64,000 bases of DNA from Pedobacter sp. PACM 27299 (GTDB taxonomy: Bacteria; Bacteroidota; Bacteroidia; Sphingobacteriales; Sphingobacteriaceae): the NCBI RefSeq assembly GCF_001412655.1, contig NZ_CP012996.1, positions 496,001 to 560,000 of the forward strand. The letters run 5' to 3'. Positions 26,951 to 38,269 of the stretch are shown piece after piece. Position 1 is the first letter of the stretch, and every line of letters starts with the position of its first letter. Under the pieces are notes generated by a model. It was not told the DNA's origin and did not search any database. It worked only from the letters and a program-made list of their open reading frames with translations. A program made the position numbers and the translations under genes.

Positions 26951-29311
26951 ATGTTCAAGAGTGTTATCTGCTGCTTATCGTTGTTATTTTACTTGTGCTG
27001 CTCCAGTAGCAACCAGGTATTTGCTCAAGAGAAAAGTAAAGATGGCAGTCGGCCGAAAATCGGTTTGGCGCTAAGCGGAGGTGGCGCAAAGGGAATGGCG
27101 CATATCGGTTTATTGAAATTAATTGACTCCTTAGGAATAAAGATCGACTACATTTCGGGAACCAGTGCCGGAGGGATTTTCGGAGGTTTATATGCGATCG
27201 GCTACCACCCTGATACCTTAAAAAAGATTGCCTTGAGGATCAATTGGCGCCGCGTATTGAGTAATAAAGTGCCTTTACGACAAATCAATATCGAGGAAAA
27301 AGACGAGTACGACAATTATATGATCGAGTTTCCGGTATTGGGCGGCAGGCCAAGGTTACCCGGAGCCCTGATCGAAGGACAATACATATCAGAAGTCCTG
27401 AATACTTTAACATACTCTGCTAAACACATCAATGATTTTAATAAACTCCCGATTCCGATCACCATTACCTCCTCAGACATTGTAAACGGTGGACTGGTTT
27501 TGCAGCATAAAGGATCTTTGCCTTTAGCAATACGGGCTACATTGGCTATTCCGGCAGCTTTTGCGCCTGTTTACATCGATGGACATTTATTGGTAGATGG
27601 TGGTTTGGACCGCAATTTTCCGGTGCAGGAAGTCAAGGATATGGGTGCTGATATCGTGATCGGAGGGTATACAGGCTTTCGTCTGTTCACGGAGAAAGAA
27701 ATTGAGAACCCAATGAAACTCATCTATCAGACTCATGCCTTCCGTTCTGTGGAAGATTCGAAAAAACAGGAGGCATTGGCAGATGTAGTCGTAGATTTCA
27801 CCCAGGCGCTCAGTGATTTTTCTGCGGCTGATTTTTATAGAAATAAGCGGATTATAGAGATTGGAGAGCAGGAAGCTCGAAAATACCTGCCTCAGCTGAT
27901 CAAAATCGCGGAAGACCAGAAAAAATATAAACTGGACACGACCTCCAGAAAGGTGAAAGATCCTAATCTGCCCGTGACTAAAATCTCCTTCCAAAATGAC
28001 AAAGGCCTTCCTTTGGACTTGCCGGTTATGGAACAGTTTGCCAATTCTCGCCTCGGATTGAAAACCGGACGCCCAATAAAAGTAAAAGCCTTAAATGATG
28101 GCATAGCAGATATTTTCGGCACTCAGTTTTTTGATAAGGTATATTATACTTTTGAAAACAACGCCGATACCGGATTGACACTCAATGTGAGGTTGAAACA
28201 AGGAAAACCTGGTGTTTTTAAAGCCGCAGTTCATTATGATACGGAACAGAGTGCTGGTTTGATCATTAATTATACCTACCGGAACATCTTTCTGCGAAAA
28301 TCGAGGTTATTGGCTACCGTAGATCTTTCAGAGCGATTTAAAGCACGTTTCGATTATTATAAATTCATTAACAGCAACAACAGATTGTGGCTGAAAGCAT
28401 CCTTCAACTACCAGGCATTACAGAACAATTCCATCCTCTATCGCTTGATTTCCGATGAAAACTATTTCAATAACACGCTGAACTCAGAACTCGCATTGGG
28501 CTATAGTCTTGGCCGTTCAAGTTCGATCGCTTTGAGTCTTAGCAATGAAAATGAAACGATCAAAAGAGGGCCAAATCTTTTCAAAAGACTATTTGGAGAA
28601 GGAAATGATATTCGTACCCTATACCGCCATAGCAATGAAGCGATTGCGCTGTTGTTCAGGCAGCATACCTTAGACAACTTATATTTCCCCAAACGAGGAA
28701 ATGCCCTTACCGTCCAGACAAAATACTTAGTCAACAATCGCATCAGCACTAAGGTGCCAGATTCAGCAGATTTGAAAGGTCAGTTGATTTATGATTTCCT
28801 CAATCCGCCTCCTGGTGGCCTGCCAGGAAATGTTTTCCGTTTTTTTCTGAATGAAAACTATGTAGCACAGCTGAGCAGGCGGATTTCCCTGAATGCAACA
28901 GCTACCTGGGGCTTTAATTATTCAGATAAATACGGCTTTGATTCCACTTACATGTATGAAAACGCCAATTTTTCTATGGGTGGCATTGATCCGCGTCAGG
29001 ACATTGGACAAGGTAATTTTATCGGATTGAAAAGAGGAGAATTCGGCATCGCCAATGTAACGAGTTTTGGCCTTGCCCTGCAATATAACCTTCGCGGGAA
29101 CCTTTATCTGACACCACAAGTAAACCTGGCTTGGGAGAATGAGGGCTTAAATCCATTTGAAGTGGCTTTCAACAACGATTATCTTTTTGGATACGGTGCA
29201 AAACTGGGCTATATGTCCTTCATCGGGCCCATTAACTTCGCGATTGCCAAAACGAATGGCTTTGATCACAATCCCTGGAGAATGTACCTTTCTATTGGCT
29301 TTAAATTTTAA
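26951..29311 (+). CDS. Patatin-like phospholipase with C-terminal outer-membrane barrel (PlpD-like)
   Basis: A 786-aa protein with a signal peptide (about residues 1-25). The patatin domain (about 35-235) has the oxyanion loop LSGGGAKGMAHIG, the nucleophile elbow GTSAGG and the catalytic aspartate in VDGGLDRNFP. A POTRA-like segment (about 345-420) and a 16-stranded BamA/Omp85-type barrel (to 786, ending with aromatic-rich strands and terminal KF) follow. This is the type Vd autotransporter layout, in which the barrel anchors the lipase at the outer membrane. Start, length and active site all look intact. Confidence 0.9.
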   Translation: MFKSVICCLSLLFYLCCSSSNQVFAQEKSKDGSRPKIGLALSGGGAKGMAHIGLLKLIDSLGIKIDYISGTSAGGIFGGLYAIGYHPDTLKKIALRINWRRVLSNKVPLRQINIEEKDEYDNYMIEFPVLGGRPRLPGALIEGQYISEVLNTLTYSAKHINDFNKLPIPITITSSDIVNGGLVLQHKGSLPLAIRATLAIPAAFAPVYIDGHLLVDGGLDRNFPVQEVKDMGADIVIGGYTGFRLFTEKEIENPMKLIYQTHAFRSVEDSKKQEALADVVVDFTQALSDFSAADFYRNKRIIEIGEQEARKYLPQLIKIAEDQKKYKLDTTSRKVKDPNLPVTKISFQNDKGLPLDLPVMEQFANSRLGLKTGRPIKVKALNDGIADIFGTQFFDKVYYTFENNADTGLTLNVRLKQGKPGVFKAAVHYDTEQSAGLIINYTYRNIFLRKSRLLATVDLSERFKARFDYYKFINSNNRLWLKASFNYQALQNNSILYRLISDENYFNNTLNSELALGYSLGRSSSIALSLSNENETIKRGPNLFKRLFGEGNDIRTLYRHSNEAIALLFRQHTLDNLYFPKRGNALTVQTKYLVNNRISTKVPDSADLKGQLIYDFLNPPPGGLPGNVFRFFLNENYVAQLSRRISLNATATWGFNYSDKYGFDSTYMYENANFSMGGIDPRQDIGQGNFIGLKRGEFGIANVTSFGLALQYNLRGNLYLTPQVNLAWENEGLNPFEVAFNNDYLFGYGAKLGYMSFIGPINFAIAKTNGFDHNPWRMYLSIGFKF

Positions 29312-29517
29312 TGAACAGGAAGAACGTTTGGTTGGCTAAGTATTCAGCAGTTGATGTCACAAATCAGCAGAATCTTCCTGACACAGGTTAACCATCATTT
29401 TATTTTGCTAAAACTATTTATATATTCGTCTACGGGCTTTTATTAAGGATTCTGATTTGGAATCTTTATGCTATATTGCCTTTTTAAAATAGCATCATTA
29501 CACCAAATATTTTCGAA

Positions 29518-30957
29518 ATGAGAAGAAGATCATTTATTCAAAAAGCGGGCCTCCTTGGGGCAGGATTAGTAGCCAGCGACCTGGTATCCTTTGCAGCACC
29601 TGCTTTTTCTGGACCATCATCAACGTTTCCGACGGTAAGAACTCCCCTTGCTTCGCGCCATTTCAGCAGTAAAGCTGTAGAAACTGCGATTACGGAATTC
29701 TCTGCCAAAGTGAAAAACAAAGAAATGGCCTGGTTATTCAATAACTGTTTCCCGAATACTTTAGATACTACCGTGACTTATACGGAAAATGCAGGAAAGC
29801 CTGATACTTATGTAATTACTGGAGATATTGATGCCATGTGGCTTCGCGACAGTACTGCACAGGTTTGGCCTTACTTACCTTTCCTTAAAAAGGATAAACC
29901 TTTGAAAAACCTGGTGAATGGCGTCATCAACCATCAGGTGAAATGTATCCTTAAAGATCCGTATGCGAACGCATTTTATAACGATCCAAATAAAGTTGGA
30001 GAGTGGAAAAATGATGTGACCGATATGAAACCAGGCTTACATGAGCGTAAATGGGAGATCGATTCCCTGTGTTACCCAATCCGTTTAGCCTACCGTTACT
30101 GGAAAGAAACCAATGATACCACTCCATTTGATGCGGATTGGCAATCTTCAGTAAAGCTGACTTTAAAAACCTTCAAAGAGCAGCAGCGTAAAGAAAACGA
30201 TGGGCCTTATACTTTTCAGCGTCACACTTCCTGGGCTACAGATGGCGTTCCTATGATGGGATATGGCTACCCTGTGAAGCCGGTAGGACTGATTTGTTCT
30301 ACTTTCCGTCCAAGTGATGATGCAACCGTTTACTCTTTCCTGGTACCTTCAAATTTTTTCGCAGTAGTGAGTTTAAAACAAGCTGCAGAGATTTTTAGAG
30401 CAATCAAAGCAGACGAACAAACAGCGAAAGACCTGGATGCACTGGCGATTGAAGTACAAGATGCCTTGCAGAAATATGCAGTATTCAACCATGAGAAATA
30501 TGGTAAAGTATATGCGTTTGAAGTGAATGGTATGGGCAGTTACAACATGATGGACGATGCGAATATCCCAAGTTTATTGGCATTGCCTTACCTGGGCGCA
30601 GTTGCTGCGGATGATCCTATTTACCAGAATACCCGTAAAATGATCCATTCATTGGATGATAACCCATTCTTCTTTAAAGGAACGGCTGCAGAAGGAATCG
30701 GTGGTCCGCATATCGGTAAAGACATGATCTGGCCAATGAGTATCATTGCCAGAGGATTGACCAGCTCTGATGATAAAGAGATCAAACTTTGTCTGGATAT
30801 GCTGCAGAAATGCCATGGCGATACTGGTTTCATGCATGAATCTTTTCATAAAAACGATCCTAAGAAGTTTACCAGAGCATGGTTCGCCTGGACAAATACC
30901 ATTTTCGGAGAGTTTCTTTGGAAAACATATAAAGAAAGACCGCATTTATTGGCTTAA
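29518..30957 (+). CDS. GH125 exo-alpha-1,6-mannosidase
   Basis: A 479-aa protein with a Tat-like signal (MRRRSFIQKAGLLGAGLVAS). The family 125 (former DUF1237) signature is clear: GDIDAMWLRDSTAQVWPYLPF, SLCYPIRLAYRYWKET, QRHTSWATDGVPMMGYGYPV, CSTFRPSDDATVYSFLVPSNFF and the C-terminal GFMHESFHKNDPKKFTRAWFAW, where the catalytic Glu is expected. These enzymes remove non-reducing alpha-1,6-mannose from N-glycan cores or yeast mannan. It precedes the GH20 gene, and the two could act in sequence on N-glycans. Confidence 0.92.
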   Translation: MRRRSFIQKAGLLGAGLVASDLVSFAAPAFSGPSSTFPTVRTPLASRHFSSKAVETAITEFSAKVKNKEMAWLFNNCFPNTLDTTVTYTENAGKPDTYVITGDIDAMWLRDSTAQVWPYLPFLKKDKPLKNLVNGVINHQVKCILKDPYANAFYNDPNKVGEWKNDVTDMKPGLHERKWEIDSLCYPIRLAYRYWKETNDTTPFDADWQSSVKLTLKTFKEQQRKENDGPYTFQRHTSWATDGVPMMGYGYPVKPVGLICSTFRPSDDATVYSFLVPSNFFAVVSLKQAAEIFRAIKADEQTAKDLDALAIEVQDALQKYAVFNHEKYGKVYAFEVNGMGSYNMMDDANIPSLLALPYLGAVAADDPIYQNTRKMIHSLDDNPFFFKGTAAEGIGGPHIGKDMIWPMSIIARGLTSSDDKEIKLCLDMLQKCHGDTGFMHESFHKNDPKKFTRAWFAWTNTIFGEFLWKTYKERPHLLA

Positions 30958-30976
30958 AGCCCGGATTTTAAATACA

Positions 30977-31015
30977 AATCGCCTCCCGATATCAAATTCA
31001 GGAGGCGATTTTTTT
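30977..31015 (+). terminator. Rho-independent terminator after the GH125 gene
   Basis: A 10-bp stem AATCGCCTCC/GGAGGCGATT (30977-30986 and 31001-31010) with a 14-nt loop runs straight into seven T (31009-31015). It starts 20 nt after the stop. Confidence 0.9.
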
Positions 31016-31181
31016 ATAGCAGGGATTCATTTTTAGGATTCACACGAAAACTAAATTATCCTGCTTATACCCATAAAATAGGCCTTAATGTAGTTTAAAG
31101 CGTTTTAGCATTGCCAAAATTGCTGAACGTTTTGCAACTATCACTCAACAAAGCCGATCCTTAATTTCTTTTCTTAAGGAA

Positions 31182-33505
31182 ATGAAACCTTTGTTAAAAA
31201 CTACCTTTTTCCTTTCTCTTTTCTGCTTCAGTTTCAATGGGTATGCCCAATTGGAACTACAAAAGCCTAGCATCATTCCACAGCCGGTCAGCCTGCGTTT
31301 GGGTAATGATCATTTCCTGATCAATAATGAAACAGCGCTGGAGCTGGCAGGAGATCAAAAAGAGCTGAAACCTGCTGCTGATTTTTTCATCAGTTATATC
31401 AAAGGAATTTCTGACTATACTTTAGCCATTAAAAAGGCAAAAACCAATGTCATCACCTTAAAAAAGATCAATAATCCATTACTTGGGGAAGAAGGTTATA
31501 CCCTGCTGGTCAACAAAGAGGGAATTCAGATTGCTGCAAATGGACGGGCGGGAATCGTTTATGGAATGCAAAGCATCTTTCAGACCTTGCCACAAATACA
31601 AACGAATGCGAAACTGCAAATTCCGGGAATGGAAATCACCGATTATCCGCGTTTTAAATGGCGCGGAATGCACCTGGATGTGGCCCGTCATTTTTTCTCT
31701 GCAGATATGGTCAAGGAATACATTGACCTCATGGCTGCCTATAAAATCAATACTTTTCACTGGCACCTGGTAGACGACCAGGGCTGGCGGATTGAAATCA
31801 AGAAATACCCGGCATTAACCGATGTTGGGGCCTGGCGTGTGGACCAGAATAAGCGTGTTTGGAGCAGCAGGCCATTGGCAAAACCAGGAGAAACGGCTAC
31901 TTACGGCGGTTATTATACCCAGAAACAGATCAAAGAGATCATCGAATATGCGGCCATAAGAAATGTAACTATAGTGCCGGAAATAGAGATGCCAGGGCAT
32001 GTGGCTTCTGCAATTGCCGCGTATCCGCAGTTAAGCTGCAATCAGCATCCGCAATTGCCTTTAACCGGGGGGATTACGGTCCAGTTTCCGCTAACTATTG
32101 TGCAGGGAACGAAGAAGTATATACTTTCTTAGAGGATGTGCTGACAGAAGTATTGGCGCTATTCCCTTCAAAATACATCCATATCGGCGGGGATGAAGTC
32201 AACAAAACAGCTTGGAAAAATTGCCCTAAATGTCAGGCAAGAATGAAAACTTCGGGATTAAAAGATGAGCATGAATTGCAGAGCTATTTCATCACCAGAA
32301 TGGAGAAATTCCTGATCAGTAAACAGCGACGCATGGTTGGCTGGGATGAAATCCTGGAAGGTGGATTGGCACCGGAAGCCACCGTAATGAGCTGGAGAGG
32401 GGAAGCTGGTGGTATTGAAGCCGCAAAAATGAAACATCAGGTGATCATGACGCCAAGTAATCCTGTTTATTTCGACCAATATCAGGCAGGTCCGGAAGGA
32501 GAACCGATGGCGATAGGCGGTTTTAACTCGCTGAAGGAAGTTTACCATTATGAGCCTGTTCCGGAAGAAATGACTGCGGAAGATGCCAAATACTTATTGG
32601 GTGCGCAGGCCAATGTATGGACAGAATATATAGTGACCAAATCACACCTGGAATATATGGTATTGCCAAGAATGCTGGCATTGGGAGAAGTATTATGGTC
32701 GCCGGCAGCCAGGAAAAACTGGGTCGATTTCTCCGATAGACTTAAATATCATTTTAACGGCTTTGATCAGAAAGGATATCATTATTCACCGGGAAACTAT
32801 ACCGTAGCGATTAAACCGCTGATTAATCAGGGTAGATTGTCTGCAGAATTACTGGTAGAAGCGACAAAAGGTGATATTTTTTATACCCTGAACGGAGATC
32901 AGCCAAGTACTGCAAGCTTGAAATATAATGGACCGATCAGCATTGACAGCACTGCAACATTAAAAGCGATGTATGCTTTAGATGGTGTATTAATGGGATT
33001 GGTACCTGCAAAACAGTCTTTCGTCTTCGATCTCGCGACCGCCAAAAAAGTAAACTATGTCCACCCACAGGCGAAATTATACAGTGCGGACGGGCCAAAT
33101 TCCCTGACGGATGGCATCCGTGGAACGACCAGCTTACAGCAGTACTGGCATGGTTTCAATGGTAAAGATTTAATCGCTACCATAGACCTTGGCCAGCAAA
33201 GCACTATTGGAACCGCCACGCTAGGTTGTTTACAGAATTACGACGAATGGGTGATCTTGCCGCAATGGGTAAAATTTGAAGCTTCTACGGACGGTGTAAA
33301 TTTCAAAGAACTGAAAACGGTAAACCATACGATTCCCGTAGCTGAAAAATATACCTTACTCCATGATTTTAAGGCTATTTTTAAGCCGGTAAACGCCCGT
33401 TATGTAAGGGTAACTGCAAAAGTTTTGGATGCACTTCCGAAAGGACATAGCGGCGCCGGGTTACCTGCATGGATTTTTGCGGATGAAATTATACTGACTA
33501 AATAA
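31182..33505 (+). pseudogene. GH20 beta-N-acetylhexosaminidase interrupted by a one-base frameshift
   Basis: The first frame (31182-32132) encodes a signal peptide, the GH20b domain and the start of the catalytic barrel (GMHLDVARHFF, HWHLVDDQGWRIEI, PEIEMPGH). The second frame (from about 32072 to 33505) carries the catalytic Asp-Glu pair in IHIGGDEVNKTAW, the rest of the barrel (WDEILEGG, GAQANVWTEY) and C-terminal beta-sandwich and F5/8-like domains. The switch lies in the G6 run at 32067-32072. One added G restores LTGGDYGPVSANYCAG and gives exactly 774 aa. The rest is undamaged. It would cleave terminal GlcNAc or GalNAc from glycans in the periplasm. Confidence 0.85.
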
Positions 33506-33611
33506 CCAGTTTTTGAGTGTTTTTCCCGTATGCATCTTTAAGTGTAAATGTTATATTTGTTTTAAGGCATTAGCGCTGCCCTGAATTTTCGCTTATAGAT
33601 TGATCATCCCC

Positions 33612-36600
33612 ATGAAAATACCCAGTCTACCATTTGATGAAAAGGAACGCTTACTGGCCTTAAAACGCTACCGGATCCTGGATTCTCCCGCAGAAACCGA
33701 GTTTGACAGAATTACAGAGCTGGCCTCTTTGATTTGTGATGCTCCGGTTTCGCTCATTGCATTATTGGATGAGCAGCGACAGTGGTTTAAGTCTAAAAAG
33801 GGAATTACTGAGGAAGAAACGACAAAGGAAATCGCTTTTTGCCAATACACCATTCTTTCCGAAGCCATCTTTGAGATAGAAGATGCGACGAAAGATGATC
33901 GTTTTAAAAACAGCATACTGGTTACTGGAGCGCCAAATATCAGGTTTTATGCCGGGCACCCACTTGTAGACCCGAAAGGTTATGCGATTGGTTCCCTATG
34001 CGTACTGGGGCCGGAGCCAAAAGTGCTCAGTGATGCACAAAGAAAAGCCCTAACATTGCTGTCTAAACAGGCTATTGAGCTGATTGTAAACCGCAGGGAA
34101 AAAGCGGAACATCAGTATTTTGACCAGTTATATGAATTGTCAAATGACCTGATCTGTATTGCCGGCCTGGATGGTTATTTTAAAAAGATCAACCCGGCTT
34201 TTGAAAGAATGCTGGGTTGGACACCTTCAGAATTAATGGCACATAGCTTTTTAAGCCTTGTTCATCCGGACGACCTGATCAATAGCTTTGGACAAATGCA
34301 GCAGCTCAGTGCCGGAATGAATACCACCAATTTCGTCTGTCGTTTCTTAATGGCTGGCGGGGAGTATAAAGTGCTCCAATGGACGGCAACGCCAGAGCCT
34401 GGAACAGATCACGTATTTGCGATTGCCAGAGACATCAGTGTCGAAAATGAGCGCGATGAGAAGATCCGCCTGAGTGAAAACAACATGCGTTCTTTCTTCG
34501 AGAACTCTCAGGGATTGATGTGTACACATGATATGAAGGGTGTTTTAATCTCTGTAAATATCGCCGGGGCATCAATTTTGGGTTATAAACCAGCGGCACT
34601 CTACGGGAAGACTTTATTCGAACTTGCCCTTCCAAAACATCAGGGTTATATTGAAGAATATCTGCTGGAGATGGCACAGAATGGGAAATCATCGGGCTTG
34701 ATGACCATCCTGCACAAAAATAGTTCTTCAAGGGTCTTGTTCTATAATAATGTGGTGGAACATGACCTTTCCGGACAAAAATATGTAATCGTGAATGCGA
34801 TTGATGTGACCGAAAAACACCGTCTGGAAAGAGAATTGGAGCGGACCACGAAGATGCTGGAACAAACCAATGAAGTGGCACAGATTGGCGGCTGGGATTT
34901 TGACCTGATTCATCAGAAATTAAGCTGGACCGCCATTACCAGACAGATTCATGAGGTGTCAGTAAATTATGAACCTAATTTAAAAAAAGCACTGTTGTTT
35001 TATAAAGCCGGTGAAAATCGACGTAAAATGGCCTTTGCTGTACAATCGGCCGTAGAAACAGGAGGGGCCTGGGATCTGGAATTGCTGATTCAGACTAAGA
35101 AAGGAAGAGAAATCTGGGTTCGGGTATTGGGGCATGCCGATTTTAGTGGGCAGCTTTGTAAGCGCCTCTATGGAACATTCCAGAATATTGATGAAAAGAA
35201 ACGCGCGGAGATTGCCTTATCTGAGGAAAAGGCAAGGCTTTCCGCTTTTGTGACCCATGCTCCTGCTGCGGTAGCGATGCTGGATAGCAAACTTTGTTAT
35301 ATCGCCGCAAGTAACCGTTGGCTGGAAGAGTATCAATTGCAGGGGACTGACCTATATGGGCAATCTCATTACCGAGTGCTGCCAGGGATGAGCCAGCATT
35401 GGAAAGACATTCACCAGCGTTGTCTGCAGGGAGAAGTCATTAAGAAAGAAGTCGATATCTGGCGACCGGAAGGCTGGGATCATGACCAGTATCTCCGATG
35501 GGAGCTTCGGCCATGGTATCAGTTTGATGGGAAGATTGGCGGTATTATGATCTTTAGTCAGGACATTACCGAAAGCAGCAGACAAGGACTAGAGCTCAAC
35601 AAGGCGAAAGAACAGGCAGAACATGCCAGTCTGGCGAAGTCTGAGTTTTTAGCAAATATGAGCCATGAAATCCGGACACCACTCAATGGGGTCATTGGAT
35701 TTACAGACCTGGTCTTAAAAACGGAACTGAGCCCAAGTCAGGAGCAATACCTAAATATTGTCAATGAATCGGCCAATGCCTTATTGGGCATCATCAATGA
35801 CATTCTCGACTTCTCAAAGATTGAATCAGGGAAGCTGGAACTGGAGATTGAAAAGTTCGACCTATATGAACTAGGAAATCAGGCTTTAGACATCAATGCT
35901 TATCAGGCGCAGCGCAAAGCTTTGGAAATTAAATTAAACACTGCTGATACACTGCCCAGGTTTATTTGGGCAGATTCGGTACGTCTCCGACAAGTATTGA
36001 TCAACCTCCTCAGTAATGCGGTTAAATTTACGGAGACAGGAGAAATAGAGCTCCTGATCCTGCCACTCTCCCCAATAGTGAACAACAGGATGGACATCCG
36101 TTTCCAGGTAAAGGATACCGGAATTGGTATCAAATCGGATAAACAGGGAAAAGTATTTGAGGCCTTCTCACAGGAAGACGGCTCTACCACCAAAAGATAC
36201 GGTGGAACCGGACTGGGACTCAGTATTTCAAACCAGCTTTTAGGCCTGATGAACAGTAAACTGGAGTTGATCAGCAGTCCCGGCTTAGGCAGTACTTTCT
36301 TTTTTGATATCCAGCTTCAGGTAGAACATGGCGGCACAGAAGACTGGAATACGGTTGATGCCCTAACCAAGAAATCAGTGCATAAAGATCATTTAAAAAC
36401 AGGTATGGTGAGAAGCTTGCGTCCTATAAAGGTTTTGATTGCAGAAGACAACCTGATCAATATGCTGCTGGCCAAGACCATTGTGAAAAGGATTGCCCCA
36501 ATGGCGCAGATTCAGGAAGCCGCAAACGGATTAGAGTGTTTAGCGCACTGTAAAGCGGAATTGCCTGATTTGATTTTGATGGATGTACAAATGCCAGAAA

Positions 36601-36791
36601 TGAATGGTTATGAAGCTACACAATGCATCAGGAATGAATTGGAGCTGGTTCATGTACCAATTATCGCCTTAACTGCCGGAAATGTGAAAGGAGAAAAGGA
36701 AAAGTGTATCCTTTCAGGAATGAACGACTTTCTCTCCAAACCGGTTCTGGAAGAAGAAATTGCCCAGGTATTCAAAAAATGGCTGAAATAA
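33612..36791 (+). CDS. GAF-PAS-type hybrid sensor histidine kinase with receiver domain
   Basis: A protein of about 1059 aa. The ATG at 33612 ([20 protein letters not shown]) is preferred to an upstream in-frame TTG at 33600. Order: GAF domain (about 20-165), four PAS-like modules (about 170-665), HisKA with phosphoacceptor His ([10 protein letters not shown], about residue 685), HATPase_c ([33 protein letters not shown]) and a C-terminal REC domain with the aspartate in LILMDVQMP. No membrane segment was seen, so it is probably cytosolic. The signal is unknown. Its GAF domain resembles that of the kinase at 48569-51330. Confidence 0.9.
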   Translation: MKIPSLPFDEKERLLALKRYRILDSPAETEFDRITELASLICDAPVSLIALLDEQRQWFKSKKGITEEETTKEIAFCQYTILSEAIFEIEDATKDDRFKNSILVTGAPNIRFYAGHPLVDPKGYAIGSLCVLGPEPKVLSDAQRKALTLLSKQAIELIVNRREKAEHQYFDQLYELSNDLICIAGLDGYFKKINPAFERMLGWTPSELMAHSFLSLVHPDDLINSFGQMQQLSAGMNTTNFVCRFLMAGGEYKVLQWTATPEPGTDHVFAIARDISVENERDEKIRLSENNMRSFFENSQGLMCTHDMKGVLISVNIAGASILGYKPAALYGKTLFELALPKHQGYIEEYLLEMAQNGKSSGLMTILHKNSSSRVLFYNNVVEHDLSGQKYVIVNAIDVTEKHRLERELERTTKMLEQTNEVAQIGGWDFDLIHQKLSWTAITRQIHEVSVNYEPNLKKALLFYKAGENRRKMAFAVQSAVETGGAWDLELLIQTKKGREIWVRVLGHADFSGQLCKRLYGTFQNIDEKKRAEIALSEEKARLSAFVTHAPAAVAMLDSKLCYIAASNRWLEEYQLQGTDLYGQSHYRVLPGMSQHWKDIHQRCLQGEVIKKEVDIWRPEGWDHDQYLRWELRPWYQFDGKIGGIMIFSQDITESSRQGLELNKAKEQAEHASLAKSEFLANMSHEIRTPLNGVIGFTDLVLKTELSPSQEQYLNIVNESANALLGIINDILDFSKIESGKLELEIEKFDLYELGNQALDINAYQAQRKALEIKLNTADTLPRFIWADSVRLRQVLINLLSNAVKFTETGEIELLILPLSPIVNNRMDIRFQVKDTGIGIKSDKQGKVFEAFSQEDGSTTKRYGGTGLGLSISNQLLGLMNSKLELISSPGLGSTFFFDIQLQVEHGGTEDWNTVDALTKKSVHKDHLKTGMVRSLRPIKVLIAEDNLINMLLAKTIVKRIAPMAQIQEAANGLECLAHCKAELPDLILMDVQMPEMNGYEATQCIRNELELVHVPIIALTAGNVKGEKEKCILSGMNDFLSKPVLEEEIAQVFKKWLK

Positions 36792-36795
36792 GGAA

Positions 36796-36835
36796 GGCGG
36801 TTTAAGCAAGATGAATGCACCTTGTTTAAACCGCC
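36796..36835. terminator. Bidirectional terminator hairpin between convergent genes
   Basis: A 15-bp stem (GGCGGTTTAAGCAAG with CTTGTTTAAACCGCC, one G-U pair) and 10-nt loop lies between the stop of the + strand kinase and the end of the - strand outer-membrane gene. The T tracts are weak on both sides. Confidence 0.65.
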
Positions 36836-36869
36836 TCCGGTATAAAAACTGATCAGATCAGCGTTTTAT

Positions 36870-37574
36870 TTAGAATGCAAAACCTACACGTAGACCAGTG
36901 ATTACACTTGGGCTGATCGTGTTAGTGCTTCCTGCTGAATCAAATTTAGTAGTAGTAGTTGTGTTTCCAACTCTAGTTGTAGTTTCTGATTTACCTTGTT
37001 TTTCGTATGCGAAACCTAGACCTGCTTCAACACCTAAGAATAAGCGTTTTGCGATATAGTAATCCGCACCGATCACACCACGAAGACCGATAGAAGTATA
37101 GCTAGGAGCTTTAGCATCTATGAAAGTATCATTAGCGTAAGCACCAGTTGCAGGGCTACCAGCAAGGATAGCGTTTTCAGTTTTCACTTTAGAAGATCCT
37201 GTACCGAAAAGAAGGTCAGCACCTACATAAGGAGATAAACGTGCAGTACCTGCAAAGTGTTTCTCCACACCTAAGTTGATCAATACTTTAGTAGCAGATT
37301 CAGTGATGGTACCTTTGTTTCCATTAGGGCCGAAAACATTAGTTTTGTCATTTGTAGACTCTACGTTGAAACCTAAACGGAAAGCGATATCTTCTTTCTG
37401 GAAATAACGGAAACGTAACATTCCAGCGCCATCATTCAGTTTGAAGTTAGTTCTGTTTACACCACCAGTTAAACCAAACTCAGTAGTAACGTCACCTGCA
37501 ACAGGTTTAAGATCTTGTGCTTGTGCTGCAGCTCCGAAAAGTGCAAGACCTGCAATAAGTAGTCCTTTTTTCAT
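36870..37574 (-). CDS. Small outer-membrane beta-barrel protein
   Basis: A 234-aa protein with a clean signal peptide (MKKGLLIAGLALFGAAAQAQ). The rest is made of short alternating strands (for example MLRFRYFQKEDIAFRLGFNVES and LSPYVGADLLFGTGSSK) ending in ITGLRVGFAF, a typical terminal barrel strand with C-terminal Phe. It resembles OmpW/OmpA-like 8-stranded barrels annotated as porin-family proteins in Bacteroidota. No ligand is predictable. It has a good promoter of its own. Confidence 0.8.
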   Translation of the reverse strand: MKKGLLIAGLALFGAAAQAQDLKPVAGDVTTEFGLTGGVNRTNFKLNDGAGMLRFRYFQKEDIAFRLGFNVESTNDKTNVFGPNGNKGTITESATKVLINLGVEKHFAGTARLSPYVGADLLFGTGSSKVKTENAILAGSPATGAYANDTFIDAKAPSYTSIGLRGVIGADYYIAKRLFLGVEAGLGFAYEKQGKSETTTRVGNTTTTTKFDSAGSTNTISPSVITGLRVGFAF

Positions 37575-37625
37575 AATGTGTCTTTGTTGTTAAATAGATG
37601 TTAATTAACTAAAAAATTAAGAGGG

Positions 37626-37658
37626 CAAAAGTAGGCTTAATAGAATAATTTATGTCAA
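37626..37658 (-). promoter_or_regulatory. Promoter of the outer-membrane barrel gene
   Basis: On the minus strand TTGACA (37653-37658) and TACTTTTG (37626-37633) are 19 nt apart, a very good match to the Bacteroidota -33/-7 consensus. Transcription would start about 45-50 nt before the start codon. Confidence 0.75.
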
Positions 37659-37966
37659 TTTAGTGTCATTAGAGTGTTTGAGCTAGGTAACTGTCTGAAA
37701 GCCTGATTGCTATTTTTACACAAAACATCATTTTTGAAGCTTTGAATATCTGACCAATTAATTTAATACGTCAGTATTTGAGGGAAGAATAACTTTCAGA
37801 GATATAGGAATTTATTTGCTGGAAATTAGGTGTTTAAACGCAGTTTTTTAATTTTAGCCCTCCACAATAATCTGCCTGTTATCCACGTTTTGCAAATATT
37901 TTATTAAGAAAATAAAAAAGAAATGTAACGTTTTCAAAACACTCCCGAATCCCATTTCAAGGAAGA

Positions 37967-37980
37967 CACAACCGTTTGCG
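37967..37980. promoter_or_regulatory. Operator-like repeat, copy 1 (CACAACCGTTTGCG)
   Basis: A 14-nt sequence repeated exactly at 38171-38184, 204 nt away. The core AACCGTTTGCG differs by one base from the palindromic AAACGTTTGCG upstream of the DUF2264 gene, so a common LacI-type regulator is plausible. Confidence 0.45.
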
Positions 37981-38170
37981 CGGAAGGATCCAGATCCTTT
38001 CCGGTGATTATCGTTTAATGAAAATTAGAATGGGCGTATTCTAATTGGCTGCTTGTTTCTTAGTGTGCGCTAAGTGCTATAAACTAAATAGTTAGCTATA
38101 CGATCTGAAAATGCAGTTTTTGTGATTTCGGAAATGATTGCTGCTAATTTCTTTATACGGCTGTATTCTA

Positions 38171-38184
38171 CACAACCGTTTGCG
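38171..38184. promoter_or_regulatory. Operator-like repeat, copy 2 (CACAACCGTTTGCG)
   Basis: The second exact copy of the 14-nt repeat, 86 nt upstream of the susC start codon, where a regulator could block or activate the promoter. Confidence 0.45.
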
Positions 38185-38269
38185 TAAACCAAAGGCCTTT
38201 AAAGTACTTTAAATCGTGATTACTATACGTAACATTGATTTAATTTTTCTTTAACAACCAAATTCTATA

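Larger units (their letters stand above)
37575..38269. other. Long divergent regulatory region between the barrel gene and susC
   Basis: The 695-nt gap holds no gene. It contains the minus-strand promoter of the barrel gene (37626-37658), a 14-nt perfect direct repeat (CACAACCGTTTGCG at 37967-37980 and 38171-38184) and further CG-centred A/T motifs such as GTAACGTTTTC (37925-37935). The length and repeats suggest a regulated susC promoter. Confidence 0.6.

Noticed and set aside
31859..32070. N-terminal extension of the second GH20 frame from the ATG at 31859
   Set aside because: Those residues do not resemble GH20; the family sequence there lies in the first frame, so the ATG is not a real start.
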